Shown here one piece after another: positions 44,501 through 53,207 of a stretch of DNA of 64,000 nt. The notes below the pieces were generated by a model. That model ran no database searches. It saw only the letters and a program-made list of their open reading frames with translations, and was not told the DNA's origin. A program made the translations under genes and the position numbers. This DNA comes from Pseudogymnoascus destructans (taxonomy: Eukaryota > Ascomycota > Leotiomycetes > Thelebolales > Thelebolaceae). Every line of letters starts with the position of its first letter. Position 1 is the stretch's first letter. The stretch is taken from contig NW_020167526.1 of the NCBI RefSeq assembly GCF_001641265.1, forward strand, positions 186,001 through 250,000. Reading direction: 5' to 3'.

Positions 44501-45047
44501 TATCGATACCGTGGGTCTTCCTACCCAGCTCGGGTAGGTCTTCTGCCCGCTCCTTAGAGAAGACGTCGGCGAATTCAGCGTACTCCCTTGGGCATTGGGG
44601 TTCCAATGCTCCTTCCGAGGTCAACGCCAGGACAAAGGCAGTATCGCCTTTGTCTAGCTCTTCAATACCCACCTCCATCGCCTTCGATATATCGAAGGGG
44701 TAGCGCCATATCTGGGTCTGCCAATCGATCTGGGGGTTGACCTGTACGATCCAGTCCATTCCAAGGATAACATCCACACCAGGGGTATCCATGGAAAGGA
44801 ACGTCTGGTCTACGGTCGTCTCCCTTCGAAAGTGGTCCCAGGCCTTGATCTGTACGGTCGCCGCTCCGTATATGGCAATCTCCTTGCCGTCCACAGCCCT
44901 CGCTCGAGGTGGGCCCTTGTCTCGGCACTCTAGGCCCTTATCTTTTGCGAAGAGGGGGTGGATAGTTGACGCGTCCGACCCCGAATCGAGTAGAGCCTTG
45001 GCCTTGTGCCAGGTAGGCCCTACTTTGATTTCAATGTCGATCTCCAT
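41478..45047 (-). CDS. pol: Chromovirus Pol polyprotein
   Basis: 1,189 aa counted from the first Met (45047). Order: aspartic protease (LLDSGSDASTIHP, about residue 20), reverse transcriptase with VVYLDDILIYS near residue 340, RNase H (LETDSSGFGLAGNLSQ), integrase with an HHCC finger (GHFGYKKTQE.., CDRCQRIK) and DDE residues (SMDFITDL, IITDRGSVF, QSDGQTERQNQNIEAY), and a C-terminal chromodomain (VEAVLDHRTV.., YLIRWAGYTAADDQW) that in this group guides integration to marked chromatin. The frame is the same as gag, separated only by one UGA and 13 codons. No lesion was seen. Confidence 0.95.
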   Translation of the reverse strand: MEIDIEIKVGPTWHKAKALLDSGSDASTIHPLFAKDKGLECRDKGPPRARAVDGKEIAIYGAATVQIKAWDHFRRETTVDQTFLSMDTPGVDVILGMDWIVQVNPQIDWQTQIWRYPFDISKAMEVGIEELDKGDTAFVLALTSEGALEPQCPREYAEFADVFSKERAEDLPELGRKTHGIDTSMQEPPYGPVYNLSETELATLREYLQSSERKGWIQRSISPAGAPILFVQKKDGSLRLCVDYRGLNKITVKNRHPLPLITETLDRLQGAKVFTKLDIRNAYHRIRIRPGDEWKTAFRTRYGHFEYKVMPFGLANAPATFQAYMNETLEGLVDTICVVYLDDILIYSSKEEEHTHHVQEVLGRLREANLYVKLSKCEFNTKQVGFLGYTVTTEGVAMEGDRVAAIAEWPTPKTYREVQVFLGFANFYRRFIEQYSSVVAPLTGLMKGAKAGKQTGPFVWGAMQQGAFDRLKEAFTTAPMLVHFDPSCKIRLETDSSGFGLAGNLSQYVEETPERRGGWHPVAFFSKKLEPAELNYEVHDQELLAIVRSFEQWRHYLEGSQHPIEVLTDHNNLKYFMETTALTRRQARWAQALSAYDFQISYRAGKTNPADGPSRRPDYEEEKGSQNVMLPTLRNKLQKAIQAGEEALQMRRVVADLQEVGTTLGEDQSKDTKSPGLVVPRVMVAAMAQGESAYSATAEPLADLIKTLQAADELAVHRAREAGPAWAKGSSGWRVDDAGILRFKGAAYVPPNQAVRMEIFKICHDDPLAGHFGYKKTQELIRRKYYWPGLDQEAREYVRGCDRCQRIKPVRHRPYGEMQGLRMPTKPFESISMDFITDLPPSIGADQAKASDSILVIVDRYTKVSKYIPCRKTITATELGRVFLEYWVKDFGIPAEIITDRGSVFTCHFWSAFCFHLKVRRNLSTAFHPQSDGQTERQNQNIEAYLRLHCNQHQDNWVELLHFAELTYNNAFHDSIQMSPNQARYGINIDLRQGIEDDPMRREVPVARDRVQKILDLRKELEEAWARSKEAQVRGYNKIHKPMQFMVGERVWLSAKNIRTTQPSRKLGHRWLGPYEITGRIGKQAYRLRLPPRYKAIHDVFHVSLLERYREGVEKADPPPDPEIVDGEEEYKVEAVLDHRTVRRGRGIREEYLIRWAGYTAADDQWVPKLDVGLPLIKAYHKEQTQKAM

Positions 45048-45086
45048 CCTCTTCGCCTGCGTAGGGCGTAGGGCTTCGGTAGGGAG

Positions 45087-46364
45087 TCACTCCCGCTTGA
45101 GGAGTTGGGTATCCAGCTTCCGGACTCCCGGCCCAGTGTGCTGGCTACGGCAGTCCTTTGCAAAGTGGCCTGGTCTGCCACAGTTGTAACAGGCGTTCCC
45201 TACTTGGGTAGGCCTTGCGCCTTGGGTGTCGGCTGGCTTGCGCGCAGGTTGTTGGTCCGATCGACGGCGATCCTGGAAGGGCGTTCGCTCCCGGTGATTG
45301 CCCGACTTGTGGCTATTGAAGTGGCCCTTCCGAGCTGGAAAGCCACCCTGCAGGGTTCCCTTATTCTCCCTTGTGTTGGGCCTATCCGTAGAAGGATTCT
45401 TCTCGGTTACCCACCGGTTGTTCATTTCCAGCATGGCTAGGATATTGACAACAGCCTCCCTGTGGGTCGTGGAACGCTCGGCGTAGCCACCCTCAAGGAG
45501 GCGCTGCCTCATTTCTGGGTGTAACTTCGTCAGGAGGTGGGTGGTCCTCTGGGACTCGGTGTAGGGCTCCATTTCCCGCTCCAATTCCTCGAGGTACGCA
45601 ACGAATTTGCGGATACCCTGCCCCTTACGCTGGTGGGCGCCGTTGTATTTGAGGGCTGCAATGCGTTGCCGGTTGGCTGGGTCGATATGGAGGTCGCGAA
45701 GGAACTCTTCAAACCCTGCGATATCTAAAGGGTCCTCGAGCCCTTCCTCTTGCGAGGCGCAGCGGTTGTCCCACTCCTTCATGGGGTTGCTCTCAAGGTA
45801 TTGGGCGGTGAAGGCCACCTTGGATTGCTCGGTTGGGAACATTCTTGGCTGGTATCGGAAGGAAGCGCGGATTGAGGCCATAAACTCGTTGAGCTCTCGT
45901 GTCGACTCGCCTTTGTAGACCTTAGGGTCCTTGACCTTGCCGAAAGGCCTATATGACGGGGTTGCTTCTCGCGATACTACGGAGGCAGTCTCTTGTTCCT
46001 CCTCGTTTGGGGTCCCCTCCCATTCTTCCTCACTGTCTTGGTGTCGCCTTTTCCGGCGTCCTTCTTCTTGTATTCGGACCTGTCTTTCTGCGAAGACCCT
46101 TACTTCCTCCGGGTAGGCGCTATAGTCGTCGCCGTGCGATCGTCGGAATACTTGGAGGGCTTCTTCCATGGTATTGTAGTAGGCCCTCTCTTCTTCGATC
46201 CTATTCTTGAGGGCGGCCAGCTTTGACGGCATCCTGTCCGCTTTGCTCGTCGCGGAGCTGCTGGCTTCAGGGCCCAGAGTCGGTGGGCTGGCCTCGATGG
46301 TTTCTGCCGCTGGAGTCGCTCCTCCGGAGGTCGCTCGGGTAATCCTCTTTTCCTGGCTCGCCAT
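45087..46364 (-). CDS. gag: Chromovirus Gag
   Basis: 425 aa from the ATG at 46364 (MASQEKRITRATSGG) to a UGA at 45087-45089. The middle has the retrotransposon gag core (YLESNPMKEWDNRC, about residue 210-225) and the C-terminus a CCHC knuckle (CYNCGRPGHFAKDC). It forms the virus-like particle and binds RNA. The UGA is followed by C (UGA CUC), the leakiest stop context, and pol follows in the same frame. Confidence 0.9.
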   Translation of the reverse strand: MASQEKRITRATSGGATPAAETIEASPPTLGPEASSSATSKADRMPSKLAALKNRIEEERAYYNTMEEALQVFRRSHGDDYSAYPEEVRVFAERQVRIQEEGRRKRRHQDSEEEWEGTPNEEEQETASVVSREATPSYRPFGKVKDPKVYKGESTRELNEFMASIRASFRYQPRMFPTEQSKVAFTAQYLESNPMKEWDNRCASQEEGLEDPLDIAGFEEFLRDLHIDPANRQRIAALKYNGAHQRKGQGIRKFVAYLEELEREMEPYTESQRTTHLLTKLHPEMRQRLLEGGYAERSTTHREAVVNILAMLEMNNRWVTEKNPSTDRPNTRENKGTLQGGFPARKGHFNSHKSGNHRERTPFQDRRRSDQQPARKPADTQGARPTQVGNACYNCGRPGHFAKDCRSQHTGPGVRKLDTQLLKRE

Positions 46365-46404
46365 CCTGATCTGGTAGGCTGAGTATGGGTTGAGTCAATA
46401 GAAT

Positions 46405-46643
46405 TGTAAAGTCGTAGGACCCAGGGTCACACGGGAGCTCAGGGAACCAGATCAGTAGGTAGGAAGTAGGATTCAATGCGTAACAATAGGTCTACGTATA
46501 TACAGCGACTATTGACTGGAGGCCTCACTCCGAGCCTCCAGCCCCTTATATACAGGAACCCGTAGGCCCTAATTTACCGAGCCCGCCAGGTCCACTGTAA
46601 GAGCGTGACACCTCACGTGCCCTCACGTGAGGGCCGCCTTACA
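46405..46643 (-). repeat. 5' LTR of the chromovirus (239 bp)
   Basis: Same sequence as 39575-39813. On the minus strand the internal region begins ATTCTATTGACTCAACCC; I could not assign a tRNA primer, and self-priming is possible in this group. Confidence 0.95.
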
Positions 46644-46648
46644 CCAGG

Positions 46649-47026
46649 ATACCCATATCGGGTTCATTAAACATTCCGGATCATCAAGCTGCTCGGCAAC
46701 CCTGAGGAGAATATCATAAGATGGGATTTGGAATGGATCTTGCCGTACGCCATTACTCAAGTCGACTTCCGCGCGTTTAGCAGGTAGATTAAAGCACACA
46801 ATAAAGTAGTTACTGTTCTTTTGCATTCTCATCACGGCAACTCATAGAAGTTAGACGCTGAAGAGTCATCCAAGTCATTGTAAAGGAAAGGCACCTAGCG
46901 TCAACATGCATTTACAAATTGAATAGGCTGGTAGTGGTGATATGCTCATATATTAAAGATGCAAACATTGAATAATCCAACAGTTGAACCAAAGCAAGGG
47001 TATTTCAAGAATTAAAGGCTACTTAC
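46649..47026. other. Region between chromovirus and lysozyme gene
   Basis: Contains a minus-strand ORF (46623-46835, reading IPSYDILLRVAEQLDDPE) that the chromovirus interrupts near its end. It does not resemble the missing 3' part of the adjacent GH24 lysozyme gene. No family was recognised. Confidence 0.3.
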
Positions 47027-47584
47027 AGCCATTTCTGTGGCGAGGAGCTTCTTGCCATTGGCCTGGCAAAGCGGGATCGGGTATCCTATCTCGGCGCACT
47101 TCGACTTGGTGCAAAGATGGCCATAGCCGACGGTGGGGTGGCCAGTGGCATCAATGTCTATTGTCAATTTGTTAGTATCCCTGAAAATGTATGCTTGCGC
47201 AGAAGGGTCACTAACAAACTTTGGCGACGAAACCCTCAAACTCAGCAATTAGGTCGACGCTGGCCGCATTCGATTTAGTCGCAGAGCAGCTGCCTCCGCC
47301 GCCGCCGCTACTGCACTTCGGCTTGACATAGCCGCTGGAGCCAGTTTTGACGTAGTAATCGGCAACATAGCAGCCATCGGATGTCTTATCCCATATGCTG
47401 TTTCCGCTGACGCTGGTTCCTCCAGTCTGGCAGGTTATTGTAACATCGTGGCCCTTGGCGTATGACTTCTTCACAGCATAGCTTGTGCCTGGCCAGAACG
47501 GCAGTTGACACTGTCGCCTATAATGGGGAAGGCAGCGGCAGTAGAGGCCAGAGCGGCAGCAGCAGCGAAAAGAGTGAGCTTCAT
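47027..47584 (-). pseudogene. Secreted SH3-type + GH24 lysozyme-like protein, broken
   Basis: Exons 47584-47216 and 47157-47027 (intron GTTAGT..AATAG). A signal peptide (MKLTLFAAAAALASTAAA) leads to an SH3b-like module (NSIWDKTSDGCYVADYYVKT), a Gly/Ser linker, and a phage-type lysozyme domain of family GH24. That domain has the catalytic Glu in LIAEFEGF and the IDATGHPTVGYGHLC motif. Defects: one base is missing near 47491, shifting the frame after VNCRSG, and the 3' third of GH24 is absent downstream of the GTAAGT donor at 47026. It is probably a dead antibacterial peptidoglycan hydrolase, though the one-base loss could be a sequence error. Confidence 0.75.
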
Positions 47585-47965
47585 GGTGGCTAAGTTGGTA
47601 AGATTAGGTTGATGAGTTGATGAGTAGATGAGTTGGTGAGTTGATGCTTTGGATTGATAATAGATAGAATGAACGGAAAGTAGTGGTCTATTTGTACTTG
47701 ATGTTTGGACAGCTTCCTGTCTCAAAAAGCCTCGTGATAGAGCCATGTTCAGGGAGCTTCTGTTCTTGAAAGCCTTGAAAAGGGGCAATGTTCAGCGTCT
47801 CTTCTCGGAAAGCCTCACAAACGAGAAATATTTCCACATCGCTTTTCGAAAGGCCTCGCGGTGGAAACATGCTTGTTTAGCCCGAGGCTTAATTCTAATC
47901 CGACGATGGTGATCATTCGCATAAGCGATCGGAGTATTAGGTTCTCCGCAGCTTCTACCACTGGC
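47585..47965. other. Upstream region of the lysozyme gene
   Basis: 381 bp before the hAT target duplication. It includes an AAGCCTC-type repeated stretch (47720-47870; AAAGCCTCGTG, AAAGCCTCAC, AAGGCCTCGCG). No gene was seen. Confidence 0.35.
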
Positions 47966-48314
47966 ACTGCAACTAGGCTGCGCACTGGGTACTCACGAGT
48001 CGAGTAGTAGAATTTTTACTCACCCAGCTGAGTTACTCACTCATGTCCCGAGTATTGTTGAATGAGGATTACTCACTTGCTGAGTACCTAGTATGGGTCT
48101 TGGCAACTCAGTTATATCACGTGTTTGATTAGCCATTACTTATGTTAAAAACGGGGTGCGACTTCATTGATCAAGACGCCATAACTCCAACTCCATTCCC
48201 ATATTGTTGATGTCCTATTCCACACTATAACCTTTGGCCTTTAGGTACCAGGTTACCAGATGGTTGCCAGAACTCATCTGACCTTCATTCCTGGGTGAGA
48301 GACATTTCCATCGA

Positions 48315-48888
48315 TTAAGCCCACAGCTTAAACATCATATCCTGCAAACGCCGAACCAATATCATACCCTTTGCCTGAATTGTCACTCTCTTCGCATGAA
48401 TAGCGAGGAGGTTTGTCACTATAACTGTTAGTATGTCCCTGTCACTATGTTTAAACATCATACTCTCAAATTCTCGAATGAGGAAGCATTCAGCAGCTTC
48501 CTAAAGAGCTAGGATAGCAGATTGCTGGAAGCGAAGATTGGACTTGAAGTCTTCTGTGATTTCCCTAACAAGACGCTGGAATGGGAGCTAGTATCAAGTT
48601 GCTGTCTTCTGATATCGCGGAGAGCCTTGGTGCCTATATGTTTATTAGAGAGTTCTGGTAATCCTCTGGTAATCCTCTGGTAATCCTCTTACTAGACTTT
48701 GTGCAGCGCGTGGCCTTCTGAGCATGATTGTTGCTAGCTTGAGATGAGCAAACTGGAGCTTTTCTTGCTGTGCCCACAGCCTTTTCCTGTCCCTTTCCGC
48801 CAAGCCCAGAGCCAGCCCGTAATCCAAGTGGCATCCTTGGTGCTATGCCGCCCGTTGATCTCCTAGCAGTTTGCTTGGTACGAGTCAT
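48315..48888 (-). pseudogene. Histone H3-like gene inside the hAT element
   Basis: Exons 48888-48693, 48633-48464, 48418-48315. Exon 1 begins MTRTKQTARRSTGGIAPR, which matches the H3 tail with Lys4 kept but Lys9 to Arg and Lys14 to Ile. Exon 2 has ALRDIRRQQ, then after a frameshift LPFQRLVREITEDFKSNLRF and QQSAILAL, then a TAG (48501-48503) where H3 has Gln, then EAAECFLI. Exon 3 has LLAIHAKRVTIQAKGM, the H3 C-terminal helix, and ends in TAA. The middle of the tail (about residues 20-50) has diverged. Intron 1 holds GAGGATTACCAG three times; intron 2 has an ACTAAC branch site. It is divergent from the next gene with 399 bp between starts. Now broken; it may descend from a functional passenger. 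Confidence 0.8.
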
Positions 48889-49287
48889 TTGCTAATATCA
48901 AGGTGAGTTAGTAAAGTAAACACAAGATAAAGAAGTAGATCAAAAGATATGTGTACTTACAGTGAGTTTGTAGAAAGAATATTGCAGAAGAAGAGTATAG
49001 TAAAGAGGTAGAGGTTGAAAGGTATGTGTTTTATATGAAGGTGCGCATTGTGGTGTTGTTTTTGGAACAGTAATTCTTTGTAGGTGAATATTCCTTCACA
49101 AATATTTTTGTTTGCAACTTTAAAATAACCACGACCTTAGAACCACCTTCCTTGGTTACTCTCCGATCTACACATTCTTCTTCCCTTTTGAGCCTTTACC
49201 TCTTCTCTAGGACTTCAACTAAGTTTATTATCTTGATTCTATAGCCAGAACTTCTGGAGATCTCTGCTAATCACGTGTTTAGTTAGT

Positions 49288-50778
49288 ATGGCGAAACTCA
49301 AGGCACATGAAGAACTCTCCACTAATGCGAATACTATCAAAGCTCGCAACTGCGTCTCCAACCTTACTGAAGATGAGAAGGCTGTTCACTTAGCACTCAA
49401 GGCTGACCATGCTGATCTGAGCTACTACTTAAAGAAGTTATATAAGTCTGCAAAGTGTAAGGATGCCTCCTTACCTAGATACTCGAAGAACCCGCCTCAG
49501 AGCTGTTACGGTCACCACAAGCATGAAATCCGACTCGGTGTGGTTTCGGACCAGTAGAGGAGGACATAGCGAGTTACACTATAGTGGGGGACGGTAAGGG
49601 TGTAGGGTTCAGGGTCGATGTGGACCTGTTGCGGTGGAAGGTTCAGGGCTAGGGTTGGGATAACCGAGTCGGGCCCGTTTCGGGTACTTAAGGAAACAAA
49701 CTTAACGGGGTTCCCCCTTCATCTTTTTTGTATCCTTCGTAGTAGACCTATAGGATAGCATCCTTTTAGCCTCCAACTCGCACTCTCATATGCTATTACT
49801 GTGAGCTGGGTGCCCTGTGTCATTACACAAAGTATATCGCTGCCTCTACTGAAGACAAGACACGTCTACAGAATGAATTGAAGGTTGAGCGTATTTGTGT
49901 TCGGTAAGTTCCTTCTGGTAATCTCTGGTAGCCTCAATCTAACTATAAACAGGACTGAGAAGGGTACCCATGCATCTTGCATTGCGAATCAGAAAGTCAA
50001 GAATATTAGCGCCTCTTCTTCTCCACAAGCCCCACCATCTACTCCGCCCAAATAACTTCTGTCTGAGCTTGCTGCATTTGAGGGTATCTCAAGTATTCCA
50101 ATCGATGACAATCATAACAGCGAATGGGAGGATACTGAGGTTGAAGACGATTTGGAGTTGGAGCTTATGTTACAGCGCGAGATATTTTAAATGACGAGGC
50201 TGTTCTACCAGATGAGCTTTCCGATGAAGAGATCACTAGCACCCAGGCTCTCTTAACTCAAGCGCACATTGATGTATGCTACCTCATAATCTGGTAATCT
50301 TCTGGTGATACTAATAGTTGATAGGCCCATGAAGAGTCCAATTTCCGCAAGTGGCAACATTTCTGGGATAGCTGTATCCACTCATATACGAGAAAGGCTG
50401 GAAAGCTGAGAAAGAAGCCTGAGCATCTCTTTGAGTATATGCCGTGGATTGATGTAGAGGAAGGGTACGTCTCTGATCATCCTAGCAATCTTCTGGCAAT
50501 ACTAATTGTTTATTATAGCACTTTTCACGAGGTTATCCCACCACATAAATATTTCTGTTTGTACGAGCAGGCAGTTTGGAAAGTGGGCCTAATTACCAGG
50601 ACCTGTGCAGTGGTACCCAAAGTCTTACAATCTTGTCGACAATGGATGGTTGCAAATATCCACTCATAGTTCTAGCTTCAAAGAGGCGTTCTTACTTGTC
50701 TACTCTAAGAAGTTTGATAAGGAAAAGTGGGCTAAGGTATCAGCTGCACAGGATATGTTGTTCCTGGAGCTAGAGTAG
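49288..50778 (+). pseudogene. Unknown cargo gene of the hAT element, broken
   Basis: Starts MAKLKAHEELSTNANTIKAR. The first coding part is split by a solo LTR and resumes at 49833 in frame (YIAASTEDKTRLQNEL). It then continues through introns at 49904-49952, 50274-50324 and 50465-50518 to segments such as NFRKWQHFWDSCIHSYTRK and FHEVIPPHKYFCLYEQAVW. The N-terminal part looks coiled-coil and the middle is acidic (WEDTEVEDDLELEL). A TAA after STPPK, a frameshift near 50190 and a TAG near 50669 break it. No family was recognised; it may be an accessory protein of the element. Every intron carries a TTCTGG(T/C)AATC-like motif. Confidence 0.55.
49456..49827 (-). repeat. Solo LTR inside the hAT cargo gene (372 bp)
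   Basis: Starts TGTAAGGATGCCT, ends GTGTCATTACA, and is flanked by the 5-bp duplication CAAAG (49451-49455, 49828-49832). It is related in inverted orientation to 50993-51241. Confidence 0.85.
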
Positions 50779-50901
50779 AGGAGAACTTGAGTTGCTAAAG
50801 TTATAGCGCTGGAGTACCTTTCGCGTTGGAAAACCAGGTATTTAAGTACTTCATCGTAGCCAGACTTCTGGTAACCTTCTGATAATCGAGCAATTTGCCA
50901 A

Positions 50902-51950
50902 ATGCCATCTCAATACTCAGAGTTGTTTGATTCTGACAGTATTCTCAGACTCTTTTCCGTCTTCTCAACGACTATCCTCATTAAATTAAGTCTGTAAGGA
51001 CACAGGGCACCCAGCTCACAGTAATAGCATATGAGAGTGCGAGTCAGAGGCTAAACGGATGCTATCCTATAGGTCTACTACGAAGGATACAAAAAAGATG
51101 AAGAGAGGAACCCCCGTTGGGTCAATCTCCTTAAGTACCCGAAACGGGTCCGACTCAGCTAACCTGCCTTAACTCTTATCATGTGACCGTAACCTGCCCG
51201 ACTCAGATCCTTTCCATCACTGAGGGACAGGCATCCTTACAAAGTCCCTGCAGGCCTTGAATATATTGGCAAGTTAAACCAATTCGTCAAATGGACTAAG
51301 GATACACACGATATATTCATTGAGTGGTGGAAGCTATCACGATGGTATGAACAACACTCAGATCATACTACAAAACTCCTTATGAAGATTGCATGGGATT
51401 CAACCAACTGGAGTTCTCAATACTGGAGAAGTTATCACCAAGGAGCAGACCGGCTTTCTGGAGAACCATGTGTTATTTGTACTTATTGTTCGAAGGCCCT
51501 TACGCATCCTGCAATCAAGTCTGCTGGCCCAAAGTCTATGGCAACACATCTTGCATCAGACATTTGCAAAAAGAAGTCACAGATGGGAAGGATAGTCTCT
51601 ATCAAATGCGAATCAATCAAATGCAACCTCAACAAGTAAGGATTACCAGATTATTACCAGAATTATGTAGGTTAATACCTATAATAAGATCATATTCTCA
51701 CACAAGAGACATTTTATGAACAAGTTCTATACACAGTTATCTTGACTCATAGCTCGTTCCGCTCAGTCGAGGATCCTCATCAAGACCCTATAAATACTTT
51801 AGGTATTAGTAGGTCTGGCCGGCCTCATCAAGCAAGGTGGAGGGATGTTCTTAAGCATATATAATAGATAATAGCGTTCTGATAATCTTCTGATAATCGT
51901 GGTACTTAGATAGAGGAATATACATGATTCGTTCTCACAGCTTACTAGAG
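50902..51950 (+). pseudogene. hAT transposase remnant
   Basis: After a solo LTR the reading GLEYIGKLNQFVKWTKDTHD, WWKLSRWYEQHSDHTTK leads to a BED-like zinc-binding segment (CVICTYCSKALTHPAIK, then MATHLASDIC, about 51460-51570). This is a layout seen at the N-terminus of hAT transposases. A short later piece (TVILTHSSFRSVEDPH, about 51735-51785) fits the next region. The RNase-H-like catalytic core and dimerisation domain are missing. The start is uncertain. Confidence 0.55.
50993..51241 (+). repeat. Solo LTR inside the hAT element (249 bp)
   Basis: Starts TGTAAGGACACAGGG, ends CAGGCATCCTTACA, and is flanked by the 5-bp duplication AAGTC (50988-50992, 51242-51246). It is the inverted relative of 49456-49827 with an internal loss of about 120 bp. 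Confidence 0.85.
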
Positions 51951-52265
51951 ATGGCGAGAGTGATGCTAATAGATGTAATACTTTAACTTAACCATAAAAC
52001 AGTATTAATCGTATGAGGGACTGTTCACATGATGCATAAATCTTACACGTGATAGCCGAGTACTCACCGGGTTTTTACAGAGTAACTGAGTATTGACCTC
52101 ACTCACCGAGTCGAGTAAAAGGTTCAGCTACTCACCCAGCTGAGTAACCCACTGAGCGAGTGAGCCGAGTATTGAGCGAGTAGTGCGCAGCCTAACTGCA
52201 ACCACACAAATTACACGTGCGCCACATTTTTTGCTTAAAATAGAGTTTGATGGGGTAGGATCTAA

Positions 52266-52428
52266 CAGTCATAATCCGTTAAGTCGATAGCTCGGGTCCC
52301 GTAAATACCATCGAGATAGCGTAAATATCGAGATATCGAACGTATTTTGGTAGTGGACAGGGGGGTTGAGGCCAGCAAAACGTATCGACGTAACGTGAAT
52401 CGAGTATCGACTTAACGCGTCATGACTG
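52266..52428. mobile_element. Short pogo-type MITE
   Basis: 163 bp with imperfect inverted ends of about 28 bp: CAGTCATAATCCGTTAAGTC on the left, and CAGTCATGACGCGTTAAGTC read inward from the right. The shared TTAAGTCGATA core also occurs in the terminus of the pogo relic at 2340-2381. TA lies next to the right end; the left flank is ambiguous. No coding capacity. Confidence 0.6.
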
Positions 52429-53207
52429 TACAACGATATTTTCTTCTTTAAGTTAGACAGATCTTTGATCGCCGTCGTTAGTGTCCCTCTAAATAAGCTT
52501 GATGTGTTCTCCCGTCCGACTGACAGATCGACGCGACCCGTTCTACGAAATAATAACCCCCAGCTATAGTTCTAGACCCACAAACCTCCCCTTCTTCACC
52601 TCTCACCACTGCGCTGAAGAAACGAGAGATACACTGTAAGCCATGCGATTGAGGCGAAGTCTATTGAGTAAGCTCGGAAATGAAATTGCCAACAAGTATG
52701 GCATGGCAATGCGTCCTCTCTGGTTCTGGTTTCGGTCATTTCTTTGTTGCAGAAGGGTCGGCCACTGAACAGGTGCGGCTATCTTGAAGCTTCTCTATCC
52801 GTACAAAACCTTCCCATTGAGGCGAAGTCTAGAGGTGAAGCTGAAAAATGAAATGCCGAGTATATGGTAAGGCATTCTTCTATCAAACTATGCAGCTACT
52901 GATATTAGAGGCATAGCTTAAGGGTTAAGCTGTAAAAATAAAGTCTTGGAGAGAAGATGGCAAGGCTATCTCTTCTATATTTTTAGCCTCATCTTTCTCT
53001 TCTATCTCTTCTTCATGACGGGCACAGCTGTTTGGGCATGTATTATAAAGAGGTCGTGGCAGCCACATTAGCGTCTTTTTTGGACAGTCACAATCACAAT
53101 TACATTCACATTCACAATCACAATCACATCCACGATTACAATCACAACTCCATCTTCCTCAATTCAGCTTTATTATACACCACCACATCTTCTTGACCTC
53201 ATCCACA
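52429..53207. other. Upstream region of the CHAP gene
   Basis: No gene was seen. Short repeated text (GAGGCGAAGTCTA) occurs at 52651 and 52819, and a CACAATCACA-rich simple repeat lies at 53088-53150 in the probable leader. Confidence 0.4.

Larger units (their letters stand above)
39575..46643 (-). mobile_element. Ty3/Gypsy chromovirus, full length and recent
   Basis: 7,069 bp with two 239-bp LTRs that appear identical base for base and a 5-bp duplication CCAGG (39570-39574, 46644-46648). The element is on the minus strand: 5' LTR at 46405-46643, gag, pol with protease, reverse transcriptase, RNase H, integrase and chromodomain, a purine tract (AGAAGGGGGAGG) at about 39815-39830, then the 3' LTR. 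Between pol and the 3' LTR lies an extra spliced gene on the opposite strand. Identical LTRs imply very recent insertion. Confidence 0.95.
47974..52194 (+). mobile_element. hAT element carrying a histone H3-like gene and other cargo
   Basis: The ends are inverted repeats TAGGCTGCGCACT at 47974 and 52194, flanked by a perfect 8-bp duplication ACTGCAAC (47966-47973 and 52195-52202). Subterminal 120-150 bp at each end are dense in ACTCA/GAGT motifs (ACTCACCCAGCTGAGT occurs at both ends), as expected for transposase binding. The 4,221-bp interior holds a minus-strand histone H3-like pseudogene, a plus-strand unknown gene, a hAT transposase remnant with a BED-like finger, and two solo LTRs. The transposase is incomplete, so the copy is not autonomous. 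Confidence 0.9.
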
